Shown here one piece after another: positions 8,576-17,405 of a stretch of DNA of 64,000 nt (positions are counted from its first letter, which is position 1; each line of letters opens with the position of its first letter). Source of the DNA: an uncultured Collinsella sp. (GTDB taxonomy: Bacteria > Actinomycetota > Coriobacteriia > Coriobacteriales > Coriobacteriaceae); contig CABQLK010000003.1 in NCBI GenBank assembly GCA_902465015.1, positions 11,803 to 75,802 on the forward strand, given 5' to 3'. The notes beneath the pieces were generated by a model. That model saw only the letters and a list, made by a program, of their open reading frames with translations. It had not been told where the DNA came from and ran no database searches. A program made the translations under genes and the position numbers.

Positions 8576-9389
8576 CTGGCTTGCGGACGAGCAGCGTTAC
8601 GAGCCCACGGGCGCTCGGCATCGCGTAATGCAACAGAATGTCCTGCACCTGGCGAGCCTGCTTGAGCGGGTTCGCCTGGGTGGAGGCGCGCACGAGGGCG
8701 GGTCGATGGTCGACCGCGCCCTTTCTTGCGTTTCGGCTCCGGTGCGCCTGGTGGGGATGTTCGTTTGCGTCCTGTGCGTGTGTCTGACACAGAGCCCGCT
8801 GTACCTCATGTTGATGGCGGCCATTGCGCTGGTGCTCGTTGCCGTGCGCCCCGTACGCGGGCTGCGGGCGACCTTTGTGCCGGCGCTTGGCGCCGCGGGG
8901 CTCGCAGTGGTTTTGGCGCTGCCTGCCCTGCTGCTGGGCGCTTCCGCTACGGGCGCCATGCTCAAAATTGCGCTCAAGACCTTCATTAATGTGTCGCTGG
9001 TGCTGGGCGTTTCGTGGACCCTCACGTGGAGCCGCATGTCGGCGGCGCTCAAGATGCTTCATCTGCCCGACGAAGTTATCTTTACGTTTGATATGGCGCT
9101 CAAGCACGTCGAGGTGCTGGGTCGCACGGCGCACAATTTGTGCGAATCGGTCATGCTGCGCAGCGTTGGCCGTGCGCCTGAGGGATTTTCGCGTACCGAT
9201 TCGATCGCGGGTATCATGGGCATGACCTTTATCAAGGCGATGGAATGCAGCCGCGCGATGGACGAGGCCATGCTGTGCCGCGGTTTTGCGGGTGCGTATC
9301 CGGCGCCCGCGCGCGCCGGGTTTGGCTGGCGCGATGCGGTCTATGCGGCCGGCGTGGCGCTGCTGGCGGTGTTGTGCGCCGTGCTGTAG
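8553..9389 (+). CDS. cbiQ: ECF transporter transmembrane (T) component CbiQ
   Basis: The T-component couples ATP hydrolysis by the CbiO ATPase to the CbiM substrate subunit in the membrane. The 278-aa protein has four to six hydrophobic spans (residues about 60-160 and a C-terminal span about 258-278). The cytoplasmic coupling region contains ARG-like elements such as MLRSVGRAPEGF and the conserved AMDEAMLCRGFAG near residue 235. The ATG at 8553 is inside the 3' end of cbiM and is preceded by AAGGA, suggesting translational coupling. No unusual features otherwise. Confidence 0.88.
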   Translation: MATVELPSWLADEQRYEPTGARHRVMQQNVLHLASLLERVRLGGGAHEGGSMVDRALSCVSAPVRLVGMFVCVLCVCLTQSPLYLMLMAAIALVLVAVRPVRGLRATFVPALGAAGLAVVLALPALLLGASATGAMLKIALKTFINVSLVLGVSWTLTWSRMSAALKMLHLPDEVIFTFDMALKHVEVLGRTAHNLCESVMLRSVGRAPEGFSRTDSIAGIMGMTFIKAMECSRAMDEAMLCRGFAGAYPAPARAGFGWRDAVYAAGVALLAVLCAVL

Positions 9390-9435
9390 GCGCTGCTGGT
9401 TCCGGCTGGGGATGCAAATAGGGAAGGGCGACGTT

Positions 9436-10206
9436 TTGACGATCGATATGAATAGTGCGGCGGGCACGAACGGTGCGGGCGGCGCCGAGGTCGCGCCGCT
9501 CATCGAGCTGCGCGACGTGGTGTTCTCCTATGCGGGGCATACGGTTGTCGATGGCGTGTCGCTGCAGGTCGATCGTGGTGAACTCGTTGCCCTGCTCGGT
9601 CCCAACGGCTGCGGTAAGACGACGATTATGCGCCTTATTAACGGCCTTGAGCTCGCGGACGCAGGGGCATACCTGTTCGACGGGCACGTGGTCGATGCGG
9701 CGTTTCTAAAGGATTCCGCGGCCGCTCAGCGTTTTCATCAGCGCGTGGGCTTTGTGTTCCAGAATGCCGACGCCCAGCTGTTCTGCGCTACGGTGGCCGA
9801 GGAAGTTGCTTTTGGTCCCGCGCAGATGGGACTGCCGGCAGACGAGCTCGAGCGCCGTGTGCGCGATGCCATGGGGCTGTTCCAGGTTGCCGACCTTGCC
9901 GACGCCTCTCCCTATCAGCTCTCGGGCGGGCAAAAGAAGCGCGTTGCGCTGGCTGCGGTGGTGTCGATGAACCCGGATATCTTGGTCCTCGACGAGCCTA
10001 CCAATGGGCTCGACGAGGATTCATGCGACATCGTGGTCAACTTCTTGCTGGCCTACGTCGCGGCGGGTAAGACGGTCTTGATGAGCACACATCACCAGGA
10101 TTTGGTGCGACGCCTGGGTGCCCGTGCAATCTATATCGATCGATATCACCATGTGGTCGAGGCGCCTTCGCCGTCGTATGGAACCGAAAGCGGTGCTACG
10201 GACTAG
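9436..10206 (+). CDS. cbiO: ECF transporter ATP-binding protein CbiO
   Basis: ABC ATPase that energises the CbiMQ transporter. Motifs in order are Walker A GPNGCGKTT, Q-loop FQNADAQLF, signature LSGGQKKRVALA, Walker B ILVLDEPT and the H-loop histidine in STHHQDL. The start is a judgement: TTG at 9436 is seven to eight bases after GGGAAGGG and gives 256 aa. ATG 9448 is the next alternative, and in-frame codons upstream overlap cbiQ without a ribosome site. The FQNADAQLF sequence is typical of CbiO/EcfA proteins. It is the third gene of the operon, 46 bp after cbiQ. Confidence 0.9.
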   Translation: MTIDMNSAAGTNGAGGAEVAPLIELRDVVFSYAGHTVVDGVSLQVDRGELVALLGPNGCGKTTIMRLINGLELADAGAYLFDGHVVDAAFLKDSAAAQRFHQRVGFVFQNADAQLFCATVAEEVAFGPAQMGLPADELERRVRDAMGLFQVADLADASPYQLSGGQKKRVALAAVVSMNPDILVLDEPTNGLDEDSCDIVVNFLLAYVAAGKTVLMSTHHQDLVRRLGARAIYIDRYHHVVEAPSPSYGTESGATD

Positions 10207-10286
10207 TTGCTGCGTAGAGCGTGCGTAGCCGCCCGCGCGGCTTTGCCGTGATGGTATAGTTATCCAGGTTTTTTATGGGGGTGGCT

Positions 10287-11135
10287 ATGCCAAGCTGGAA
10301 CATTCATATCGCTCAGACGGAGCGTTTGCTGGAGCGCACCGGTGCGCTTGCCAAGAGCGTGCGCGACCGCAATGCCTTTTTGTTTGGCTGCGTGGTTCCG
10401 GATATTTTCGTGGGCTATATGGTCCCTGGCATCGCCGATCCCATCCCGTACCGCATTACGCACTTTGCCAAGCCCGAGCCTATCCCTAAGCCGCGTGAGC
10501 ACGAGTTCTGGGATACCTATGTGGCACCGTTGCTTAAAAGTTCACCCACCGGTGCGCCAGCCGCGGCGACCTCGATTATCGAGGAGCGCGAGCGACTGAA
10601 TCGCGTGCACTATCCCCAACGCTACAAGGATGCCGAGCCGGTTGCCGGTCCCGGTGCTAGCGAGCTTTCGCTCGCGCCCGATGACGTGGCGCAGTCGCTG
10701 CTCGATCTGACGCTGGGCGTTTGGTCTCACCTCGTGGCCGATACCGTGTGGAATACGCGCGTGAATCAGTACCTGGAGGCGCACGGCGGCAAGCCGTGCG
10801 AGGAATTCCGCATTAAAAAGCAAGGCGACTTTGACTGGTTTGGTAAGACGCTCGGGATCGTTTCGATTCCGCGCGCGACCGATCGCCTGTATACTGCGGC
10901 GACGCGTTTTGGTCAGTATCCCATCCATAAGGAGTATGTGCTCAAGACCATTGGCGTTATGCACGAGATTGTACGCGAAAACCCCGGCGAGCCCGACCAT
11001 CCGCCATACCGCCTGCTGACCGAGGAATTCTTCGACGCAACGTTTACCGAGGTCATCGAGCTGACCGAGGCGGGCTTTGCGGCTCGCGTTGCCGCTTCTG
11101 GCGTCCCCGCAGTCCCTCTGATCGCTAGCTGCTAG
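10287..11135 (+). CDS. Zinc-dependent phospholipase C-like protein
   Basis: A 282-aa protein whose first half resembles the zinc-dependent phospholipase C / S1-P1 nuclease-like family. Visible are an early His (WNIHIAQTE), a FLFGCVVPDIFVGY segment with the family's G-x-x-x-P-D, conserved His/Asp positions (YRITHFAK; VWSHLVADTVWNTRV) and a C-terminal helical part. No signal peptide is seen, unlike secreted phospholipases, so a cytosolic hydrolase of unknown substrate is likelier. ATG 10287 is preferred over 10275 because GGGGGTGG precedes it. A possible -10 (TATAGT) is at about 10254. Function is uncertain. Confidence 0.55.
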   Translation: MPSWNIHIAQTERLLERTGALAKSVRDRNAFLFGCVVPDIFVGYMVPGIADPIPYRITHFAKPEPIPKPREHEFWDTYVAPLLKSSPTGAPAAATSIIEERERLNRVHYPQRYKDAEPVAGPGASELSLAPDDVAQSLLDLTLGVWSHLVADTVWNTRVNQYLEAHGGKPCEEFRIKKQGDFDWFGKTLGIVSIPRATDRLYTAATRFGQYPIHKEYVLKTIGVMHEIVRENPGEPDHPPYRLLTEEFFDATFTEVIELTEAGFAARVAASGVPAVPLIASC

Positions 11136-11271
11136 CCGGCCGGCTTGACGGCGAACAGTTCACCCCAATTGACCAACAACTCCCGTCGCAGGGCGTCTTC
11201 GGTGGTGCGCTCGGCATCGGAGAGGCTTGCGATTGAACGCAAATCGATGAAGCGGCATATGAAGAAGGTCT

Positions 11272-11310
11272 TAAAAAAGGGCCCGGAAGGCAATGCCTTC
11301 CGGGCCCTTT
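11272..11310 (-). terminator. Intrinsic terminator of pyk
   Basis: A 17-bp GC-rich stem (11276-11292 with 11294-11310, effective loop a few nt) followed on the minus strand by T6, placed about 30 bp after the pyruvate kinase stop codon. On the + strand no T-run follows, so it serves pyk. Confidence 0.88.
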
Positions 11311-11338
11311 GCAATGCAAATCTGCTTGCAAGTGCGTT

Positions 11339-12799
11339 TTAGCGCACCTGAGCGACGTAAGCGACGTTGGTCGAGGAGACCTTGTCCTCGAGCTGGACGC
11401 TCATGCGGGGATCGCCGGCGGTGGCGACGGTCAGGTCGCCGGCCTCGACGTAGCCGAGCTCCTTAGCGGTCTCGATCGCCTTGACAATCGTGCCGTTGAC
11501 GGTGCCCTGGGTAATCTCTGCCTGGTGCGGGATAACGCCCCAGTACATGATCATCTGCTGGACGGCCCACTCGTGGCGGGAGAACGCGCAGATCGGCATG
11601 TTGGGACGGAAGTGCGAGATCAGGCGAGCGGTACGACCGGTGGTCGTCGGCACGGTGATGCACTTGGCGCCAACGGTGGTGGCCATGTTCACAGCGGACA
11701 TACCCACAACGTTGTTGACAACGCGGGTGCCGTGAGCATCGGCCGGAACCTCGAGCGGAGCGTGAGCCGGGAGGTACTTCTCGGTCTCGAGAGCAATGCT
11801 GGCCTGCATCTTGACGGCCTCGACCGGGTACTTACCGGCAGCGGACTCGCCGGAAAGCATAACGGCGTCGGTGCCGTCGTAGATGGCGTTAGCGACGTCG
11901 GCAACCTCGGCGCGCGTCGGGCGCGGGTTCTGCTGCATGGAGTCGAGCATCTGCGTAGCGGTGATAACGGGCTTGTAGGCCGCGTTGCACTTGGCGATGA
12001 TCTCCTTTTGGATGTGCGGAACGAGCTCGGGCTTGATCTCGATGCCCAGGTCGCCACGGGCGACCATGATGCCATCGGAAGCCTCGAGGATCTCGTCGAA
12101 GTTCTCGACGCCCAGGGCGCACTCGATCTTCGGGAAGATCGTCACGTGCTCGCCACCGTTCTCGCGGCAAAGCTTGCGGATGCCGCGGACGGACTCGCCG
12201 TCACGGATGAAGGAAGCGGCGATGTAGTCGATGTTCTCGGTCAGGCCAAAGAGGATGTCCTGACGATCGCGCTCGGTGATGGCGGGCAGAGAGATGTTGA
12301 CGTTGGGCATGTTGACGCCCTTGCGCTCGCCAATCAGGCCGTCGTTCTTAACGACGCAGGTCATGTCCTGGCCGTCGACGGACTCGACCTCGAGGGCAAC
12401 CAGGCCGTCATCGATCAGGATGAGGGAGCCCTTCTCGACCTCGGAGGGCAGAGCCAGGTAGTCGAGGGAGATGTGCTCAGCGGTGCCGTGGAAATCCTCG
12501 GACGTGGGCTGAGCGGTGACGACGATCTTGTCGCCGGTCTTGACGGCAACCTTCTTGCCGTCGACCAAAAGGCCGGTGCGGACCTCGGGGCCCTTGGTGT
12601 CGAGCAGGATGCCGACGGGCATGCCGAGCTCCTTGGAAATACGGCGGACGCGCTCGATGCGACCGTGGTGCTCGTCGTAGGAGCCGTGCGAGAAGTTAAA
12701 ACGGGCGACGTTCATGCCCGCCTTGATCATCTCGCGGATGGTCTCGTCGCTATCGCAGGCGGGACCCATGGTGCATACAATCTTGGTGCGCTTGTACAT
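11339..12799 (-). CDS. pyk: Pyruvate kinase
   Basis: Final ATP-generating step of glycolysis, phosphoenolpyruvate plus ADP to pyruvate plus ATP, in the cytosol. The 486-aa protein shows the N-terminal KIVCTMGPAC, substrate/metal residues in FNFSHGSYDEH, the DTKGPE segment, the ARGDLGIE loop, the catalytic FPKIEC lysine region and the ATQMLDSM-RPTRAEVADVANA signature. A C-terminal allosteric domain follows, and there is no extra PEP-utiliser domain. The ATG at 12799 is preceded by GGAGG. A minus-strand -10 (TATAAT, 12863-12868) lies about 65 bp upstream. It is monocistronic. Confidence 0.96.
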   Translation of the reverse strand: MYKRTKIVCTMGPACDSDETIREMIKAGMNVARFNFSHGSYDEHHGRIERVRRISKELGMPVGILLDTKGPEVRTGLLVDGKKVAVKTGDKIVVTAQPTSEDFHGTAEHISLDYLALPSEVEKGSLILIDDGLVALEVESVDGQDMTCVVKNDGLIGERKGVNMPNVNISLPAITERDRQDILFGLTENIDYIAASFIRDGESVRGIRKLCRENGGEHVTIFPKIECALGVENFDEILEASDGIMVARGDLGIEIKPELVPHIQKEIIAKCNAAYKPVITATQMLDSMQQNPRPTRAEVADVANAIYDGTDAVMLSGESAAGKYPVEAVKMQASIALETEKYLPAHAPLEVPADAHGTRVVNNVVGMSAVNMATTVGAKCITVPTTTGRTARLISHFRPNMPICAFSRHEWAVQQMIMYWGVIPHQAEITQGTVNGTIVKAIETAKELGYVEAGDLTVATAGDPRMSVQLEDKVSSTNVAYVAQVR

Positions 12800-12862
12800 T
12801 CAGACCTCCATCTGACATCGTCTTGCGCTGATAGATAAACCATAAGAAATAAAACTGAGATG

Positions 12863-12868
12863 ATTATA
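12863..12868 (-). promoter_or_regulatory. Probable -10 element of pyk
   Basis: A consensus TATAAT on the minus strand, 64 bp before the pyk start. The -35 is not clear (TTGGGG at 19 bp is the best match). The rest of 12870-13100, between the divergent genes, shows no ORF or strong repeat. Confidence 0.5.
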
Positions 12869-13135
12869 ACGAAATGCCGACCGAATACCCCAAAAAATCG
12901 ACCGTATGCCGAATTAGAAGTTCATTTTTTGCGGAAAAACGGTATATGCAAAACTTTACCAACCGTTCTAACCGCTGCTATCTGGGCGATATTTTAGTTC
13001 GATGATGCGCCGAAGAAAAAACGTTTTATCAATCTTGAGCATCACACTGTCTGCACCGTTGCGCCTGTGCCGTGTTTCCAGATGGAATGTTTTGGCTAGA
13101 CGCGTCGCTTTGGGGTACCATAGCTCCACTATCAA

Positions 13136-13239
13136 CTGCCGCTCAGCACGGCAGCCTTGATGAGCCCTTGCCCTTCTCCTGGGAATTATGATCGGGCATC
13201 AATCTGCTGAGTGGCCCGAATCCCAGGAGGGGACTCTAT
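13136..13239 (+). promoter_or_regulatory. Structured leader of the P-type ATPase gene, SD-sequestering
   Basis: Hairpin 1 is CTGCCG/CGGCAG (13136-13141, 13149-13154). Its 7-nt loop CTCAGCA is perfectly complementary to TGCTGAG at 13205-13211. Hairpin 2 pairs 13157-13162 plus 13165-13167 with 13194-13202. Its loop carries CTCCTGGGA (13176-13184), a perfect 9-bp complement of TCCCAGGAG (13221-13229), which contains the ATPase Shine-Dalgarno. Two loop-to-downstream pairings, one over the SD, are an architecture seen in riboswitches. Whether it senses anything is unknown. A promoter (TTGGCT at about 13092, TACCAT 18 bp later) would place the start point just upstream. Confidence 0.55.
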
Positions 13240-15921
13240 ATGCAAAAGGAATACCTGTCCGCCGCGGCGGAGGTGCTCAGCGACCAAGGCGTCGATGAGA
13301 ATCTCGGCCTGAGCAACGGCGAGGCGTCGTCGCGCCTCGCCAAGACAGGCCCTAACAAGCTCGAGGAAGCCGAGAAGACGCCGCTGTGGAAGCGTTTCTT
13401 TGAGCAGATGGCCGACCCTATGGTCATCATGCTGATCGTTGCCGCCGTCATCAGCGCACTCACGGGCATGGTCAAGGGCGAGGCGGACTTTGCCGATGTC
13501 GCCATCATCATGTTCGTCGTTATCGTCAACTCGGTGCTGGGCGTGGTCCAGGAAGCCAAGAGCGAGGAGGCCCTCGAGGCCCTGCAGGAGATGAGCGCGG
13601 CGCAGTCCAAGGTGCTGCGCGACGGCAAGCTCGTGCATCTGCCGAGCGCCGAGCTCGTGCCCGGCGACGTCCTCATGCTCGAGGCGGGCGACTCCGTCCC
13701 GGCCGACTGCCGCGTCCTCGAGAGCGCCACGATGAAGATCGAAGAGGCCGCACTGACCGGCGAGTCCGTGCCGGTCGAGAAGCACGCCAACGTGATTGAG
13801 CTTGCCGCGGGCACCGACGACGTGCCGCTCGGCGACCGCAAGAACATGTGCTACATGGGCTCCACCGTGGTGTACGGCCGCGGTCGCGCCGTCGTGGTCG
13901 GTACCGGCATGAACACCGAGATGGGCAAGATCGCTGGCGCCCTGGCCGAGGCCAAGGAAGAGCTCACGCCGCTGCAGGTGAAGCTCGCCGAGCTCAGCCG
14001 TATTCTTACCATTATGGTTATCGTCATCTGCGTCGTGATCTTTGGCGTCGACATCATCCGTCACGGCGTGGGTAACGTCCTTACCGACCCGACTGCCCTG
14101 CTCGACACCTTTATGGTCGCCGTCTCGCTCGCCGTCGCCGCCATCCCCGAGGGCCTGGTCGCCGTCGTGACCATCGTCCTTTCGCTCGGCGTGACCAAGA
14201 TGGCCAAGCGCCAGGCGATCATCCGCAAGCTTTCTGCTGTCGAGACGCTCGGCTGCACGCAGACCATCTGCTCGGACAAGACCGGCACGCTTACCCAGAA
14301 CAAGATGACCGTCGTCAAGCACGAGCTCGCTGCGCCCAAGGAGAAGTTCCTGGCCGGCATGGCGCTGTGCTCCGATGCCCAGTGGGACGAGGAGCTGGGC
14401 GAGGCCGTGGGCGAGCCGACCGAGTGCGCACTCGTCAACGATGCCGGCAAGGCTGGTCTTACTGGCCTGACTGCCGAGCACCCGCGCGTGGGCGAGGCCC
14501 CGTTCGACTCGGGCCGCAAGATGATGTCCGTGGTCGTCGAGACCCTGGACGGCGAGTACGAGCAGTACACCAAGGGCGCGCCAGACGTGGTGATCGGCCT
14601 GTGCACCCATATCTACGAGGGCGAAAAGGTCGTCCCGCTGACCGAGGAGCGTCGCGCCGAGCTCGTGGCAGCCAACAAGGCCATGGCAGACGAGGCCCTG
14701 CGCGTGCTGGCGCTGGCGAGCCGCACCTACACCGAGGTTCCCGCCGACTGCAGCCCCGCTGCGCTTGAGCATGACCTGGTCTTCTGTGGCCTGTCCGGCA
14801 TGATTGACCCGGTCCGTCCCGAGGTGGCCGACGCTATCCGCGAGGCGCACGACGCCGGCATCCGCACCGTCATGATCACGGGCGACCACATCGACACCGC
14901 CGTGGCCATCGCCAAGCAGCTGGGCATCGTCACCGATCGCAGCCATGCCATCACCGGTGCCGACCTCGATCGCATGAGCGACGAGGAACTCGACGCGCAC
15001 ATCGAGGACTACGGCGTGTACGCCCGCGTCCAGCCCGAGCATAAGACCCGCATCGTCGAGGCTTGGAAGTCGCGCGACCAGATCGTGGCCATGACGGGCG
15101 ACGGCGTCAACGACGCCCCGTCCATCAAGCGCGCCGACATCGGCGTTGGCATGGGCATCACCGGCACCGACGTCACCAAGAACGTCGCCGACATGGTGCT
15201 TGCCGATGACAACTTCGCCACCATCATCGGTGCCTGCGAAGAGGGCCGTCGCATCTACGACAACATCCGCAAGGTCATCCAGTTCCTGCTTTCGGCCAAC
15301 CTTGCCGAGGTATTCTCGGTGTTTATCGCCACGCTCATCGGCTTTACCATCTTCCAGCCGGTGCAGCTGCTGTGGGTGAACCTGGTCACCGACTGCTTCC
15401 CCGCGCTCGCGCTGGGCATGGAGGATGCCGAGGGTGACATCATGAAGCGCAAGCCGCGCAACGCCAAGGACGGTGTCTTTGCCGGACATATGGGTCTGGA
15501 CTGCGTGGTCCAGGGCTTAATCATCACCGTGCTGGTGCTGGCGAGCTTCTTTGTGGGCGTGTACTTTGACATGGGCTACATCCACATCGCCGATATGATC
15601 GCCGGCAATGCCGACGAGGAAGGCGTGATGATGGCGTTCATCACGCTCAACATGGTCGAGATTTTCCACTGCTTCAATATGCGCAGCCGTCGTGCGTCGC
15701 TGTTCACCATGAAGAAGCAGAACAAGTGGCTGTGGGCTTCTGCCGCGCTGGCACTGGTGTTGACGGTGATCGTGACCGTGCAGCCGACGCTTGCCGAGAT
15801 GTTCTTCGGCCCTGTGACGCTTGAACTCAAGGGCGTTCTTGCCGCGCTGGGCCTGGCCTTCCTGATCATCCCGCTGATGGAGATCTACAAGGCGATCATG
15901 CGCGCGGTCGAAAAAGAGTAA
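13240..15921 (+). CDS. Calcium-type P-type ATPase (P2 family)
   Basis: Cation-exporting membrane ATPase, most like the PacL/SERCA-PMCA Ca2+ pumps. The 893-aa protein has an N-terminal cation-ATPase domain, actuator TGES (TGESVPVEKH), the M4 ion-site motif AAIPEGLVAV, the phosphorylation loop SDKTGTLTQNKM with Asp near residue 346, nucleotide-binding KGAPDVV, hinge MTGDGVNDAP, and six C-terminal spans from about residue 680. No N-terminal heavy-metal-binding domain is present, which argues against P1B pumps. The ATG at 13240 follows AGGAGGGG. Expression is probably controlled by the structured leader. Ca2+ is the likeliest substrate; Mn2+ or Na+ remain possible. Confidence 0.9.
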   Translation: MQKEYLSAAAEVLSDQGVDENLGLSNGEASSRLAKTGPNKLEEAEKTPLWKRFFEQMADPMVIMLIVAAVISALTGMVKGEADFADVAIIMFVVIVNSVLGVVQEAKSEEALEALQEMSAAQSKVLRDGKLVHLPSAELVPGDVLMLEAGDSVPADCRVLESATMKIEEAALTGESVPVEKHANVIELAAGTDDVPLGDRKNMCYMGSTVVYGRGRAVVVGTGMNTEMGKIAGALAEAKEELTPLQVKLAELSRILTIMVIVICVVIFGVDIIRHGVGNVLTDPTALLDTFMVAVSLAVAAIPEGLVAVVTIVLSLGVTKMAKRQAIIRKLSAVETLGCTQTICSDKTGTLTQNKMTVVKHELAAPKEKFLAGMALCSDAQWDEELGEAVGEPTECALVNDAGKAGLTGLTAEHPRVGEAPFDSGRKMMSVVVETLDGEYEQYTKGAPDVVIGLCTHIYEGEKVVPLTEERRAELVAANKAMADEALRVLALASRTYTEVPADCSPAALEHDLVFCGLSGMIDPVRPEVADAIREAHDAGIRTVMITGDHIDTAVAIAKQLGIVTDRSHAITGADLDRMSDEELDAHIEDYGVYARVQPEHKTRIVEAWKSRDQIVAMTGDGVNDAPSIKRADIGVGMGITGTDVTKNVADMVLADDNFATIIGACEEGRRIYDNIRKVIQFLLSANLAEVFSVFIATLIGFTIFQPVQLLWVNLVTDCFPALALGMEDAEGDIMKRKPRNAKDGVFAGHMGLDCVVQGLIITVLVLASFFVGVYFDMGYIHIADMIAGNADEEGVMMAFITLNMVEIFHCFNMRSRRASLFTMKKQNKWLWASAALALVLTVIVTVQPTLAEMFFGPVTLELKGVLAALGLAFLIIPLMEIYKAIMRAVEKE

Positions 15922-15931
15922 CGTTCCTGTC

Positions 15932-16028
15932 CGGGCCCGACCGCCTGCGGGGTTTCCACGGGCACGTCCTCGCCGCTTTGCGGCTGCGGGATGTGCCCTT
16001 AGGAAACCCCTCCCGGCGGGCGGGCCCT
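15932..16028 (+). repeat. Long GC-rich palindrome after the ATPase gene
   Basis: A 97-nt interrupted inverted repeat. From outside in, the paired blocks are GGGCCCG-type ends (15932 and 16021), GGGTTTCC/GGAAACCC, GGGCAC/GTGCCC and a GC tip (CCGC/GCGG). There is no T-run directly after it; a separate canonical terminator follows at 16087. It may be a dispersed repeat or an mRNA 3'-end stabiliser. Confidence 0.6.
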
Positions 16029-16086
16029 GCGGTATCCTTGCTGGCTTTTCTCCCGTGCGGATGAAAAGGGCTGAGGGAAAGTATGT

Positions 16087-16120
16087 GAGCTGGTCGGGCT
16101 TTGCCCGGCCAGCTCTTTTT
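16087..16120 (+). terminator. Intrinsic terminator between ATPase and rsgA
   Basis: A 13-bp stem with one G-U pair (16087-16099 with 16103-16115) and a 3-nt loop, followed by T5. It ends the ATPase transcript and lies 48 bp before rsgA. Confidence 0.88.
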
Positions 16121-16168
16121 GATTTAAAATACCTGCTCAGTTGTGATTTGTGGTGCTGGGAGGCGCTT

Positions 16169-17353
16169 GTGGGCAAGGCTAAGGCTAAGGCGAAGAAAAA
16201 GACGACGGGGGCGCGGGCTAAGCGCGATCGTCGTCGGAAGCTTGCGACCGAGGCCCCCGCGTCTGCCGAGGAGCTGCTGGCGAGCGTGCCGGGACTCGAC
16301 GCGCTGCAGGACGTTCCGGCGTTTGATGACCTGCCGGTCGATGAAGCCCAGCAGGCTGCCTTTGATGATTTCTGCGCACATGCCGAGGAGCCCGAGCAGA
16401 TGCGGCTGGGTGCCGTGGTGCGCTTGGATCGCGGGTTTCCGCTGGTGGCGACTGCCGACGACACCTTTCGCGCCGAGCATGCCGTGGGGTTTGCTAAGTC
16501 GCGCGGCGAGGACGAGGTCCTGTTGCCTGCCGTGGGCGACCGTGTGGCGGTGCGCCGCGCTCCCGGGCACGATATGGGCGTGATTGAGTGCGTGCTGCCG
16601 CGCCGTACGAGCTTTGAGCGTTGGCGCGGCCGTGCCCGTGGAGAGCGCCAGGTGCTCTGCTCCAACGTGGATAGCGTGCTAATCGTGCAGGCGCTCGGTG
16701 CCGGTGAGGTGCTGCTCGACCGCGTGGCGCGCTCGCTGGTGTTGGCGCTCGACTGCGATGCCGAACCGGTGGTGGTGCTCACCAAAGCTGATCGCTGCGA
16801 TGCCGAGGAGCTCGAGCGCGATCTGGACCGCGTGCGCCGCCTGGTGGGTCCGGACGTGCGCGTGATCGTGACGTCCTCTGCCGAGGGCCGCGGCCTGGAC
16901 GAGGTCCGTGTCTGCGTGCCTGCCGGGAGCTGCGCCATGATTCTGGGCGAGTCGGGCGCCGGCAAGTCGACGCTGCTCAATGCGCTGCTGGGCCACGATG
17001 CGCTGGCCACTGGCGGCGTGCGCGAGCGTGATGACCAAGGTCGCCACACCACGGTTGCGCGCGTGATGGTGGCGCTGCCGGGCGACGCCGGCGTGATCGC
17101 CGACGCCCCGGGCCTGCGCAGCCTGCCGCTCGTGGGCCACGAACGCGGGTTGGCGCGTGCCTTCCCCGAGATCGTCGAGGCGTCGCGTGCGTGCCGGTTT
17201 GGCGATTGCACGCACACTCACGAGCCGGGTTGCGCCGTTCGCGAGGCCGAAGATGCTGGACAGATCGACAGCCTGCGTCTGGAGACGTTCCAAAACCTGG
17301 CGTCATCCATGCGCGTGAGTGCCCAAATGCTCGATCCCGATGTTCATCTGTAA
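16169..17353 (+). CDS. rsgA: Ribosome small-subunit-dependent GTPase A
   Basis: Circularly permuted GTPase acting in late 30S maturation. The motif order shows the permutation: an OB-fold (residues about 70-150), then G4 VVVLTKAD, then G1 GESGAGKST, G2 region RHTT, and G3 DAPG. The C-terminal zinc knuckle is CRFGDCTHTHEPGC. Start GTG 16169 is preferred because GGGAGGCG precedes it and the basic tail begins there; upstream in-frame codons would run through a terminator. At 394 aa it is longer than the usual ~300, owing to a lysine-rich N-terminus of about 30 residues and an acidic linker before the OB-fold. It is monocistronic with its own terminator. Confidence 0.94.
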   Translation: MGKAKAKAKKKTTGARAKRDRRRKLATEAPASAEELLASVPGLDALQDVPAFDDLPVDEAQQAAFDDFCAHAEEPEQMRLGAVVRLDRGFPLVATADDTFRAEHAVGFAKSRGEDEVLLPAVGDRVAVRRAPGHDMGVIECVLPRRTSFERWRGRARGERQVLCSNVDSVLIVQALGAGEVLLDRVARSLVLALDCDAEPVVVLTKADRCDAEELERDLDRVRRLVGPDVRVIVTSSAEGRGLDEVRVCVPAGSCAMILGESGAGKSTLLNALLGHDALATGGVRERDDQGRHTTVARVMVALPGDAGVIADAPGLRSLPLVGHERGLARAFPEIVEASRACRFGDCTHTHEPGCAVREAEDAGQIDSLRLETFQNLASSMRVSAQMLDPDVHL

Positions 17354-17370
17354 TTGATTTTTCCTATGAC

Positions 17371-17405
17371 AGCCGTCTCCCAACTGTTCGGGAGACGGCT
17401 TTTTT
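17371..17405 (+). terminator. Intrinsic terminator of rsgA
   Basis: A perfect 11-bp stem (17371-17381 with 17390-17400) with an 8-nt loop and then a T-run. It isolates rsgA from the Tad operon. Bases 17406-17605 hold no ORF and no clear promoter. Confidence 0.9.

Noticed and set aside
11309..12838. 509-codon + strand frame opposite pyruvate kinase
   Set aside because: Shadow of pyk on the minus strand; it runs through the pyk terminator and promoter region.
13136..13239. yybP-ykoY (Mn2+) or M-box (Mg2+) riboswitch before the ATPase
   Set aside because: The conserved loop sequences of these classes, as I recall them, are not present; the pairings seen are different.
13186..15489. 767-codon open frame on the minus strand
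   Set aside because: It is the antisense shadow of the P-type ATPase gene; high GC codon bias leaves the opposite frame open. No ribosome site and a His/Asp/Gly-rich nonsense composition.
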